64,000 nt of DNA from the NCBI RefSeq assembly GCF_030295425.1, contig NZ_AP027081.1, positions 4,199,001 through 4,263,000 of the forward strand. Direction: 5' to 3'. A program made the position numbers and the translations under genes. Below, piece by piece: positions 1 to 8,650 of the stretch. Numbering within the stretch: the stretch's first letter is position 1; every line of letters begins with the position of its first letter. The notes below the pieces were generated by a model. The model was not told where the DNA came from. It saw only the letters and a list, made by a program, of their open reading frames with translations, and ran no database searches. Source of the stretch: Mesoterricola sediminis. GTDB lineage: Bacteria; Acidobacteriota; Holophagae; Holophagales; Holophagaceae.

Positions 1-550
1 CGCCCTCGGGGGTGGACTTGCCCAGGATGGGGGTCTCCACCTCCACGAAGTCGTGCTTCAGGAAGTAGCTGCGGACGATCTGGGCGACCTGGCTCCGCAG
101 GAGCATGTTGCGCTGGAGGCTCTCGCGGCGGAGGTCGAGGAAGCGCCACTTGAGGCGGAGGTCCTCGTTGGCCTCGGCGGAGTCGTCCACGGGGATGGGC
201 GGGGTCTGGGCGGTGTTGAGGATGCGCAGGTCGGTGAGGCGGACCTCGATGTCGCCCGTGGGCAGGTTGGGGTTCTTCTGCTCCCGCTCGGCCACGACGC
301 CCTCGGCCCCCAGGACGAACTCGCCGCGCACCGCCTTGAGGCGGGCCAGGAGCTCGGGGGAGACTTCCGTCTCGTTGGCCACCAGCTGCACGACGCCCCA
401 GCGGTCCCGCAGATCCAGGAAGACCAGGGAACCGAGGTTCCGGATGCGCTTGCACCAGCCCAGGAGTCGCACGCGCTTGCCGGCGTCCCCGATGCGGAGG
501 TCGCCGTTGCGGTGAGTACGTTGGAAGTCGCCAAAGGGATCGAGTTTCAT
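1..550 (-). CDS. aspS: Aspartyl-tRNA synthetase, N-terminal part (cut by window edge)
   Basis: Class II aminoacyl-tRNA synthetase that charges tRNA-Asp in the cytoplasm. Only the first ~183 codons are present; the gene continues past base 1. It starts ATG with MKLDPFGDFQRTH, followed by the OB-fold anticodon-binding domain (GWCKRIRNLGSLVFLDLRD, about residues 30-50) and reaches the start of the catalytic core, where ETPILGKSTPEG is the usual motif preceding the flipping loop. The acidobacterial enzyme may be discriminating or non-discriminating; that cannot be told from this part. It lies 48 bp downstream of the metallo-hydrolase gene on the same strand, so co-transcription with marR and that gene is possible. 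Confidence 0.95.
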   Translation of the reverse strand, partial: MKLDPFGDFQRTHRNGDLRIGDAGKRVRLLGWCKRIRNLGSLVFLDLRDRWGVVQLVANETEVSPELLARLKAVRGEFVLGAEGVVAEREQKNPNLPTGDIEVRLTDLRILNTAQTPPIPVDDSAEANEDLRLKWRFLDLRRESLQRNMLLRSQVAQIVRSYFLKHDFVEVETPILGKSTPEG

Positions 551-598
551 AGCCTTCTAGGATCGCACCCGGACGCCTCCGGCTCAAGGATCCCGGCG

Positions 599-1531
599 TC
601 AGGACCGGGGCGTTCTGCCGGGACCCTGCCCGCTGGCGACGGCGAACAGGTTCTCCCAGGAGACGAAGCCCGGGCTGGGCCGGTAGTCGGACCAGGCCCC
701 CGTGTCGAAGGCCGCCGCCAGGGCCGCGGGGGCCTTGCCGGGGTTCGCCTTCACATGGGCCTGGACGGCCTTCAGGAAATCCCGGTAGCGCAGCAGCTCC
801 TTCCTGCCGGCCACAGGCCCGTGGCCGGGGATGATGCGGGCGCCCTCCGGGACCCAGCCCGCCACGGCCTCCACCTGGGACACCAGGCCCTCGAAGCTGC
901 CGCCGCTGTCCGTGTCGATGTAGGGGAGGAGCCCATGGAAGAAGAGATCCCCCATGTGGAGCACCCGCTCCGCGGGGTAGCCGAAGAGCACGTCGCCGTC
1001 GGTGTGGCCCGGCCCCAGGTGGAGCAGGTGGAACTCGGCCCCGCCCAGGTGGATGTCGAGCCGGGCCCGGATCCGCGGATCCTCCTCGCCGAAGGCCAGC
1101 TCCGGCAGGCCGCCTCGCTTGGCCGGTTCCAGGGGGGCCTGGGCCAGCACCATCCGGCGCCGGACGTTGGCGTGGGCGACGATGGCCATCACCTGCTTCT
1201 CCAGCACGAGGTTGGCGCCCACGTGGTCGGGGTGGGCGTGGGTGTTCACCAGGTAGCGGATGGGCTTGTCCGTCACGGAGCGGATGGCCTTGAGCAGGCC
1301 CGGCGCCAGGTGCTCGAACTGGTCGTCCACCAGGACCGCGTAGGCGTCCGTCACGAAGAGCCCCACGTTGCCGCCCTGCCCGAAGAGGACGTAGGCGTGG
1401 TCCGAGAGCTTCTCCACCCGGTGGATCGCTTTCTCCTCCTGGGCGGTCGGCGCCGGCCGGTGCCGGGGGTGGGCCTGGAGGGGAAGAACCGCCAGGAGGG
1501 TGGCCAGGGGCCAAAGGGAGCGGACGCGCAT
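599..1531 (-). CDS. Secreted metallo-beta-lactamase-fold hydrolase
   Basis: A 310-residue protein with an N-terminal signal peptide (about residues 1-20, cut after LQA), so probably periplasmic. Metal ligands of the MBL fold are visible: THAHPDH at 97-103, GHTDGD at 175-180, GDLFFHG near 194-200 and PGHGPV at 235-240. The order resembles class B1/QuinoproteinAH-like cyclases rather than glyoxalase II. The substrate is unknown; the family includes beta-lactamases, lactonases and sulfatases. The start was chosen at 1531, where CCGGAGG sits 6-9 nt upstream and the signal peptide begins; an upstream alternative at 1594 would bury the signal. A perfect TATAAT lies 19-24 nt upstream. Confidence 0.85.
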   Translation of the reverse strand: MRVRSLWPLATLLAVLPLQAHPRHRPAPTAQEEKAIHRVEKLSDHAYVLFGQGGNVGLFVTDAYAVLVDDQFEHLAPGLLKAIRSVTDKPIRYLVNTHAHPDHVGANLVLEKQVMAIVAHANVRRRMVLAQAPLEPAKRGGLPELAFGEEDPRIRARLDIHLGGAEFHLLHLGPGHTDGDVLFGYPAERVLHMGDLFFHGLLPYIDTDSGGSFEGLVSQVEAVAGWVPEGARIIPGHGPVAGRKELLRYRDFLKAVQAHVKANPGKAPAALAAAFDTGAWSDYRPSPGFVSWENLFAVASGQGPGRTPRS

Positions 1532-1549
1532 GGGAGCCTCCGGGGTCCC

Positions 1550-1555
1550 ATTATA
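1550..1555 (-). promoter_or_regulatory. -10 box upstream of the MBL-fold hydrolase
   Basis: The minus strand reads TATAAT here, 18 nt before the ATG at 1531. No good -35 is visible 16-18 bp upstream because a GC hairpin (1561-1582) occupies that position. The hydrolase may have its own promoter as well as readthrough from marR. Confidence 0.45.
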
Positions 1556-1560
1556 GGGAC

Positions 1561-1582
1561 GCCCCGCCGGAAGGGGCGGGGC
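1561..1582 (-). terminator. GC hairpin between marR and the hydrolase
   Basis: GCCCCGCC (1561-1568) and GGCGGGGC (1575-1582) form a perfect 8-bp stem with a 6-nt loop, 20 nt past the marR stop codon. There is no U-run after it, so it may be only a weak or Rho-assisted terminator or attenuator. Confidence 0.4.
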
Positions 1583-1601
1583 GCCGGGGCACACGGGTCC
1601 T

Positions 1602-2126
1602 TCAGGACACCGAGGAGAGGCTTCCGGGCTCCGCGTCCTTGGGGTGGGGGCGGATGGGCATCCCGGGCAGGTCGTTGGCGACCATCACGTCCAGGTTGCG
1701 CATGTACTTGGTGAGGAGGGCCCGGAGGGCCTCCGTCTCCTCCTCGGTCATGCCCCGCTCCGACTGGAGGCGGAGCCCCTCCCCGAGGGCCTCCAGCTGC
1801 TCGCAGAGGGTGACGCCCTCGGGCGTGAGGCGGATCCGGATGCGGCGCCCGTGATTGGGGTCGGGCCCCACCACCAGGTAACCCCGCTGGGTCATCTGCT
1901 GGACCATGCGGGAGATGGTGGGATTGTCCATCCACATGGCCCGGGCCAGCTCGCCGAGGGAGAGGGGCGCGGCCCGGGAGATCACCAGGAGCATCCACAC
2001 GTGGTGGGGGGTGAGGTCCAGGGGGACGGCCTTGGCCGCGACCAGCTGACGAATGGACCGTCGAGCCGCGACGATCAACATCCCGATGTTCGAGATGGCC
2101 AGGCCTATTTCTGATGAGTGGGACAT
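1602..2126 (-). CDS. MarR-family transcriptional regulator
   Basis: A 174-residue winged-helix regulator. The MarR core spans about residues 30-135: LTPHHVWMLLVIS (helix 2), LSLGELARAMWMDNPTISRM (HTH recognition region) and the wing DPNHGRRIRIRLTPEG with the DxRxxR-like basic turn. MarR dimers usually bind palindromes and respond to phenolic or other ligands; the ligand here is unknown. The start was placed at ATG 2126, which has GGAGG 8 nt upstream; a TTG at 2177 would lie inside the predicted operator. A palindrome overlapping the -10 box just upstream suggests autorepression. The neighbouring hydrolase downstream may be a co-regulated target. Confidence 0.88.
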   Translation of the reverse strand: MSHSSEIGLAISNIGMLIVAARRSIRQLVAAKAVPLDLTPHHVWMLLVISRAAPLSLGELARAMWMDNPTISRMVQQMTQRGYLVVGPDPNHGRRIRIRLTPEGVTLCEQLEALGEGLRLQSERGMTEEETEALRALLTKYMRNLDVMVANDLPGMPIRPHPKDAEPGSLSSVS

Positions 2127-2161
2127 ACCCTTACCCTCCAGGCTGTGGGGGACTTGACGTA

Positions 2162-2193
2162 TTGAATTATCATTCAAAAACGCGGCTTGTCAA
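2162..2193 (-). promoter_or_regulatory. marR promoter with overlapping palindromic operator
   Basis: The minus strand shows TTGACA at 2193-2188, a 16-bp spacer and GATAAT at 2171-2166, a near-consensus sigma-70 promoter about 33 nt upstream of the marR start. A perfect inverted repeat, TTGAAT-N4-ATTCAA (2162-2177), covers the -10 box. Its size and half-site style fit MarR-family operators, so binding by the adjacent regulator would block its own transcription. The promoter is directly readable; the operator assignment is inferred. Confidence 0.7.
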
Positions 2194-2450
2194 TAAAACT
2201 TTTATCCATTTCTTCTTCCACAGACCACCGCCCATCAGCCGCCCCCGGCTTGGAACCCCGTGAAAGGGCACAGAAAATACTATTCCGTAGCGCATGTGCC
2301 AGGCCACCCCGCAGGCAGCTGCACATTTACAACCGGAATGGCATATTTATGCATTACAACGTTTACAAATTCAATTCATAATCTCAACGCTGGGCATATG
2401 AATTAATTTTCATTTTCATAACTTCAAAACACGCCCATTCGGGGCATCCA
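2194..2450. other. AT-rich intergenic stretch, no gene seen
   Basis: This stretch is markedly poorer in G+C than the rest of the window. It holds short palindromes (GCATA-TT-TATGC at 2341-2352; CATATG at 2395) but no convincing coding sequence: a 64-codon frame at 2187-2381 has no ribosome-binding site and no coding bias. It separates the marR promoter from repeat copy 1 and may be regulatory or anciently acquired DNA. Confidence 0.5.
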
Positions 2451-2464
2451 GGGGAGGCGTTCAT

Positions 2465-2572
2465 ATGAATGATATAAGTCTAGTGGAGGTACATCCAATC
2501 ACCGGAACGATCGGGTCCCGATCCTTCGTGCCGGCAAGGGTAAGTAAAGGACCCGTACGCCGAGTGCGCTGA
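2465..2572 (+). pseudogene. Small ORF interrupted by repeat copy 1
   Basis: A 35-codon frame beginning MNDISLVEVHP. A strong Shine-Dalgarno sequence, GGGGAGG at 2451-2457, sits 7 nt before the ATG, unusual for a random frame in an AT-rich gap. After about ten codons the frame runs into the left end of the repeat and continues with repeat-encoded residues (ITGTIGSRSFVPARVSK) to a stop at 2570. It looks like the 5' end of a gene cut by the element, or a fortuitous start. No family is recognised. Confidence 0.35.
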
Positions 2573-2668
2573 GACGCCGGGTCACGCTGACTCGGCGGCT
2601 CAGCGCACTCGGCCTACGGGTCCTTTACCTACCGAAGGATCGGGACACGATCGTTCCGGTGATTCGAT
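2493..2668. repeat. Foldback repeat family, copy 1 (176 bp, minimal form)
   Basis: A near-palindromic element. Its left end reads inward AATCACCGGAACGATCGGGT and its right end is the inverted complement (ACGATCGTTCCGGTGATTCG), as in the copies at 24726-25505 and 35857-36464. The arms share the words AAGGGTAAGTAAAG, ACCCGTACGCCGAG and GTGCGCTGAG. Only arm sequence is left; the central core of the larger copies is absent. It lies between the hisS 3' end and the AT-rich region upstream of marR. No target duplication was identified. Confidence 0.85.
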
Positions 2669-2685
2669 CTACCTGCCCGAGCGGA

Positions 2686-3939
2686 TCAGTCCTGATGCGC
2701 CCGGAGCCGCTCGGCCACCTCGTCCCAGGTCCAGGCGGCCTGGGTGCCGGCCGCCAGGTCCTTCACCGTGACCTCCCCCTTCTCCAGCTCCCCCTCCCCG
2801 AGGAGGAGGGCCAGGGGGGCTCCCGTGCGGTTGGCGGTGGTGAGGGCCTTCTTGAGGGCCGAGCCCCGGGTCTCCAGGGTGAAGGCGGCGCCCTGGGCCC
2901 ACCAGGTGCGGGCAAGGGCGAGGGCCTTCAGGGCCGCGACGGGTCCCAGGGGGATGAGGACCGGCAGGGCGGCGCCCCGGGTCTCCCCGTGGAGCTGCTG
3001 CATGAGCATGGCCAGCCGGTCCAGGCCGATGGACCAGCCGAAGGCCGCCACCTGGGGGCCGCCCAGCTGCTTGACCAGCCCGTCGTAGCGGCCACCGCCC
3101 AGCAGGGCCGACTGGGCCCCCAGGTCGGAGGAGAGGACCTCGAAGGCCGTGCGGGTGTAGTAGTCCAGGCCCCGGACCAGGCGGGGGTTCTCCTGGAAGG
3201 GCAGCCCCAGCTCCGTGAGGACCTCCTTGAGGCGCGCGTGGTGCTCCCGGGAGGCGGGGTCGAGGAAGTCGACCATGACCGGGTGCCCCTCGAGGGCCAC
3301 CTGGCAGGAGGCGTTCTTGCAGTCCAGGACGCGCAGGGGGTTCTCCTGGATGCGCCGGTGGCAGTCGTCGCAGAACTGGGCCTCGCGCGCCTGGAAGAAG
3401 GCCCGGAAGGCCTCGTGGAAGGCCGGCCTGCACTCGGGGGTCCCGACGGAGTTGATGCTGAAGGAGAGGTGCTCCAGGCCCAGCTCCCGGAGGAAGTCGT
3501 AGAGCATGACCAGGGATTCCGCCTCGGATTCCGGCGTCGACACCTGGAAGCTCTCGGCGCCGATCTGCCAGAACTGGCGGTAGCGGCCGGCCTGCATGCG
3601 CTCGTACCGGAACATGGGGCCGATGTAGTAGAGGAGCTGGGGGTCGCTGGCCTCCAGCATCCGGTGCTGGATCGCGGCCCGGACCACGCCCGCGGTGTTC
3701 TCCGGCCGCATGGCGACGTGGCGCCCGCCCTTGTCCACGAAGTCGTACATCTCCTTGTGGACGATGTCGCTGCTTTCCCCCACACTGCGCTTGAAGACCT
3801 CGATCTCCTCGAGAATCGGGGTCCGGATCTCCCGGTAGCCGTGGCGGTGGAAGGCGCGCCTTGCGGTATCCTCGATACGCTGGAACCAGTCGAGTTCCTT
3901 CCCGAACAAATCGCGCGTGCCTTTGACGGATTGGGCCAT
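2686..3939 (-). CDS. hisS: Histidyl-tRNA synthetase
   Basis: Class II synthetase that charges tRNA-His; 417 residues, normal for the bacterial enzyme. It starts MAQSVKGTRDLFG, the usual GTRD N-terminus. Further signatures are RPENTAGVVRA (motif 2 region, ~80-90), MFRYERMQAGRYRQFWQIG, the histidine-specific GLDYYTRTAFE, and GGGRYDGL followed by FGWSIGLDRL (motif 3). A C-terminal anticodon-binding domain follows. The ATG at 3939 has GTGGAG 8-12 nt upstream; an in-frame ATG at 3960 would overlap more of the divergent amidase. Its 5' end abuts or overlaps the divergent gene, so its promoter must lie inside that reading frame. Confidence 0.96.
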   Translation of the reverse strand: MAQSVKGTRDLFGKELDWFQRIEDTARRAFHRHGYREIRTPILEEIEVFKRSVGESSDIVHKEMYDFVDKGGRHVAMRPENTAGVVRAAIQHRMLEASDPQLLYYIGPMFRYERMQAGRYRQFWQIGAESFQVSTPESEAESLVMLYDFLRELGLEHLSFSINSVGTPECRPAFHEAFRAFFQAREAQFCDDCHRRIQENPLRVLDCKNASCQVALEGHPVMVDFLDPASREHHARLKEVLTELGLPFQENPRLVRGLDYYTRTAFEVLSSDLGAQSALLGGGRYDGLVKQLGGPQVAAFGWSIGLDRLAMLMQQLHGETRGAALPVLIPLGPVAALKALALARTWWAQGAAFTLETRGSALKKALTTANRTGAPLALLLGEGELEKGEVTVKDLAAGTQAAWTWDEVAERLRAHQD

Positions 3940-4720
3940 CTTGAAACTCCACGGAATCATTCCGCTGCTGCTTACCAGCCTACTGGCTCCCGCCCAAACC
4001 CCCAAGCGCCCCGGGGAGGGGGCCCGGCTCGTCGTGTACGTCGACCCGGGCCACGGGGGGGAGGACACCGGCGCCAAGGGGCCCCGGGGCCTCCGGGAGA
4101 AGGACGCCGTCCTCGACCTCGCGGCCGCCCTGGCGCGGGAGCTGGAGGCCTCGGGCATGGAGGCCCGGCTCACCCGGGACGCCGACGCCTTCGTCCCCCT
4201 CTGGGACCGGGCCCGCATGGCCAACCAGGCCGGGGCCGACCTCTTCGTCAGCCTCCACCTGAACGCCGCCCGCACCCGAGCGGCCAAGGGGTCGGAGGTC
4301 TACTTCCTCAGCCTGGGCGCCGGGGACCGGGAGTCCGCCGCCATCGCGGCCCAGGAGAACGGCGCCGGCCCCGGTCCCCTGAGCCCCGATCCGGCCAATG
4401 TGGTGGCCGGCATCCTGGACGACCTCGCCCAGGAAGCCTACCTCCGGGAATCCGAGAAGCTCGCCGTGGCCATCCAGGCCCAGCTCAACCGCCTGGGGGG
4501 CGTCCGCCAGCGGGGCGTGAAGCAGGCCCCCTTCGTCGTGCTCCGGGGCGCCGCCATGCCCGCCGTCCTCGTCGAGACCGTCTTCATCTCCAACCCGCGG
4601 GAGGAGGCCCGGGCCCGGGATCCCATCTTCCTCAGGAAGGCGGCCCAGGCGATCACCCAGGGCATCCGCCACTACTTCGCCGGGGTGGAGGCCACCCCCC
4701 GCCGGCGTCCCCAGGGCTGA
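3917..4720 (+). CDS. N-acetylmuramoyl-L-alanine amidase (Amidase_3, AmiC-like)
   Basis: Zinc amidase that cleaves the bond between muramic acid and the stem peptide, acting in the periplasm during cell separation or sporulation-like remodelling. From a GTG at 3917 it has 267 residues with an export signal (GIIPLLLTSLLAPAQ, about 13-27). Zinc ligands and catalytic residues are visible: DPGHGGED (His46), REKD (Glu61), SLHLNA (His114) and VETVFISN (catalytic Glu near 222). There is no AMIN or SPOR domain. The start is uncertain: a TTG at 3941 would give MKLHGIIPLLL, a tidy signal peptide, and avoid overlap with hisS. The hisS start at 3939 is head-to-head with it. Confidence 0.88.
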   Translation: MPLTDWAILKLHGIIPLLLTSLLAPAQTPKRPGEGARLVVYVDPGHGGEDTGAKGPRGLREKDAVLDLAAALARELEASGMEARLTRDADAFVPLWDRARMANQAGADLFVSLHLNAARTRAAKGSEVYFLSLGAGDRESAAIAAQENGAGPGPLSPDPANVVAGILDDLAQEAYLRESEKLAVAIQAQLNRLGGVRQRGVKQAPFVVLRGAAMPAVLVETVFISNPREEARARDPIFLRKAAQAITQGIRHYFAGVEATPRRRPQG

Positions 4721-4729
4721 CGCCGCGGG

Positions 4730-6022
4730 TCATTCGTAGCGCAGCGCGTCGATGGGATCCTGGGCGGCGGCCTTCATCGCGGGCCAGAGGCCGAAGCCCA
4801 GGCCGATGGCCGTGCTGATGCCGAAGCCCAGCACCACGCTCCAGAGCGGGGCGGCCGCGGGGAAGTCGAAGGCGTACCGCACGAGGAAGGCGATGCCGAA
4901 GCCGGCGGCGATGCCCACGGCCCCGCCCGTGCAGGTGAGGGCCACCGCCTCCACCAGGAACTGGGCGGCGATGTCCTTGCGGGTCGCCCCGAGGGCCTTG
5001 CGGACGCCGATCTCCCGGGTGCGTTCGGTGACGCTGACGAGCATGATGTTCATGATGCCGACCCCGCCGACGAGGAGGGCGATGGCCGCGATGAGGACCA
5101 TGGCCATCGTCACGCCGCCGGTGACCTGCTGGAAGGTCTGGAGGCCCTCCTCGGAGGTCCGGATCGCGAAGTCGTTGGGCTGGTGGGCCTTGAGTCCGCG
5201 GTGGGCGCGGAGGATGGCCACCTCCTGGTCCGTCATCTCATGCACCTGCTCCGGGTCCCGGGGGACGGTGGCGATGTGGAGGGTGTCGCCGCGCCCGTTC
5301 TTGATCTGGGGGAACATCTCGTCGAAGACCGTCAGCGGGATGAGCATGAGGTTGTCGGCGCTGCCGCCCATCTGGGAGCCCTTCTTCTCGAGCACGCCGA
5401 TCACCCGCAGCGCCACGCCGCCGACCAGCACCTCCTGGCCGATGGGATCGCGCCCGGGGAAGAGGGGCTTGGCGACGTCCCAGCCGATCACGCACACGTG
5501 GGCCCCGTGGGTGAGGTCCGTCTCGGAGATGAACCGGCCGTCCTCCAGGGTGCTGTTGTTCGCCGTGAGGTAGTCGGGGACCACGCCGCCGATGGTGGGG
5601 CCGTTGGCCTCGGTGCCCTGGCGGTTCTTCACCGCCCCGGTGCCCGATGCCTGGTAGTACCGCTCGGGGGAGACCGCCCCCGCCAGGGTCGCCAGGCGCT
5701 TGAGGGCCGCGGCGTCCTCCAGCGTCAGGTCGCGCCGGCGCCGCTGGTCCTCGGGGATGAGCCCCGGAGGCCCCCCGAAGCGCGGCTCGTACTTCTGGAA
5801 CTGGACCAGGGTCGTCCCGAAGGCCGAGAAGGCCCCGGTGACGGCCTCGTTGAACCCCGCCACGAAGCTCACCATGGCGATGACCGTGGCCACCCCCGCG
5901 ACGATGCCCAGCAGGGTCAGGAAGCTGCGCAGCTTCTGCGAGACGATGGCCCGGAAGGCGAAGAGAACGTTCTCCCGGCCCAGGGCGTGGAGGAAGGGGC
6001 TGTTTCGGATGGCCTTGAACAT
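4730..6022 (-). CDS. MacB-like ABC transporter permease
   Basis: A 430-residue integral membrane protein: one N-terminal transmembrane helix after QKLRSFLTLLGIVAGVATVI (~residues 28-50), a long periplasmic MacB_PCD domain, then three C-terminal helices in the FtsX fold. The hallmark GVGIMNIMLVSVTERTREIG and RKALGATRKDI are present, and it ends IDALRYE. The family couples ATP hydrolysis to transport across the periplasm together with a MacA-type fusion protein. No nucleotide-binding domain is fused, and no ATPase gene is nearby, so the ATPase must be supplied from elsewhere. It is the last gene of a three-gene operon, 8 bp after the sister permease. Confidence 0.9.
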   Translation of the reverse strand: MFKAIRNSPFLHALGRENVLFAFRAIVSQKLRSFLTLLGIVAGVATVIAMVSFVAGFNEAVTGAFSAFGTTLVQFQKYEPRFGGPPGLIPEDQRRRRDLTLEDAAALKRLATLAGAVSPERYYQASGTGAVKNRQGTEANGPTIGGVVPDYLTANNSTLEDGRFISETDLTHGAHVCVIGWDVAKPLFPGRDPIGQEVLVGGVALRVIGVLEKKGSQMGGSADNLMLIPLTVFDEMFPQIKNGRGDTLHIATVPRDPEQVHEMTDQEVAILRAHRGLKAHQPNDFAIRTSEEGLQTFQQVTGGVTMAMVLIAAIALLVGGVGIMNIMLVSVTERTREIGVRKALGATRKDIAAQFLVEAVALTCTGGAVGIAAGFGIAFLVRYAFDFPAAAPLWSVVLGFGISTAIGLGFGLWPAMKAAAQDPIDALRYE

Positions 6023-6030
6023 GCCGTCCC

Positions 6031-7256
<1,226 letters not shown>

Positions 7257-7257
<1 letters not shown>

Positions 7258-8477
7258 CAGCCTTCCTTCTTGGGCGCGGCGGCCTTCTTCTTCTCCACGC
7301 GGATGTCCTCGCCGCCCTTGAGGTCACGCAGGACCTTGAAGGGGCCGATCACCAGCTTCTCGCCGCCGTTGAGGCCGCTGGCGACCTCCACGTTCATGTC
7401 GCCGGTGAGGCCGGTCTTGATGGGCCTGAACACCGCCTTGCCGCCCTCCATCACGAAGACGCCCTCCTCCTCGCGGGGTTCGCCCGGCTTGAAGGTCTGC
7501 CCGGGCTTGAGCTTGATCTCCTTCATCACGAGGGCCTGGAGGGGCACGGCCAGGACGTTGTCGCGGCTGCCGGTGAAGATGTCGGCCTGGGCCGAGAGGC
7601 CGGGCTTGATGGTGATAGGGGGGTTCTTGATCTGGACCTTGACCTTGAACTTGATGGCCTCGTTGGTGCTGGTCTGGACGATGGGGCTGCCGCCCACCTC
7701 GGTGACCACGCCCTGGAACACCTGGTTGGGGTAGGCGTCGATGCGGACCTGGGCCTCCTGCCCGAGGCGGACGGTGGGGATGGAGGCCTCGTCGACCTCC
7801 ATCTCGGCCTCGACCTTGTTCATGTCGGAGACGGTGACCAGCACGGTGCCGGGCTGGTTCTGGAGGCCGATGACCGCGGTCTCGCCCAGCTCGATGCGCT
7901 TGGCGGTGACGACGCCGTCCATGGGGGCGGTGATGCGGGTCTTGTTCAGGGTGTCCCGGCCGCCGGCGAGATCGGCCCTGGCCTGGTCCACGCGCTGCTG
8001 GGCGCCGGCGAAGGCGGACTGGGCGGTGCGGAAGGCGGTGGAGGACTGCTCGTAGTCGCTCTGGGAGATGATGCCGGCCTTGTGGTTCGCCTCGGCGCGC
8101 CGGAAGTCGGAGCGGGCCTGCTCCAGCCGGGCCTTCGCCGTCTCGAAATCGTGGCTCGTGGCCTGGTACGAGGCCTGGAGGCTCGCCACCGTGGCCTTGG
8201 ACCGGACGGGGTCGATCTCCAGGAGGAGGTCCCCCTTGCGGACGACGTCCCCCTCCTTGACCTTGAGCTGGGTGACCGGACCCATCACATTGGCGGTGAT
8301 GTCCACCTTCTTGACGGCCTGGACCTTGCCGTTGGCGCTCACCTTGGCCTGGATGTTCTCCTTGGCGACCGTGGCGACCTGGACGGGAAGGCCCTTGTCA
8401 CCGCGGCTGGCCGCGATCCCGATGACCACGACGGCGGCCAATCCGCCGCCAAGAATCCACATCTGCTTGGGTTTCAT
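7257..8477 (-). CDS. Periplasmic membrane fusion protein (MacA/HlyD type)
   Basis: A 406-residue adaptor anchored by an N-terminal helix (MWILGGGLAAVVVIGIAAS). It has the biotinyl-lipoyl halves (VSANGKVQAVKKVDITANV; ITAPMDGVVTAKRIELGET) flanking an alpha-helical hairpin rich in Ala, Gln and Arg (~90-160), then beta-barrel and membrane-proximal domains. It bridges the inner-membrane permease and an outer-membrane factor. It is the first gene of the operon with the two permeases. The intergenic region to the divergent MFS gene (8478-8650) should contain its promoter; none stands out. Confidence 0.9.
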
Positions 8478-8595
8478 CGAAACGACCTCCCGGACCGCGG
8501 CCCATGGACAATAAACGGAGGGCCGGGGTCGTTCGTTTAGTTAACCACGGGGACCGGGAGCGGTTCTGCCCGCGGACGGCACTTTTGCAAATATT

Positions 8596-8619
8596 CCGGA
8601 CGGTCCGGCGTCCTATGAT
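8596..8619 (+). promoter_or_regulatory. Palindrome and -10-like box before the MFS gene
   Basis: CCGGAC-G-GTCCGG (8596-8608) is a perfect 13-bp palindrome lying 5 bp upstream of TATGAT (8614-8619), itself 31 nt before the MFS start. The geometry suggests an operator between the -35 and -10 positions. No -35 box can be assigned with confidence. Confidence 0.35.
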
Positions 8620-8650
8620 CGAAGGGGCCCCCCGGGCCCGCCGGAGCGCC

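Noticed and set aside
2187-2381. 64-codon plus-strand frame in the AT-rich gap
   Set aside because: No ribosome site, coding bias or family; overlaps the marR promoter.
3917-3940. Treating the hisS/amidase overlap as a sequencing error
   Set aside because: Both frames are intact on both sides and a TTG start at 3941 would remove the overlap.
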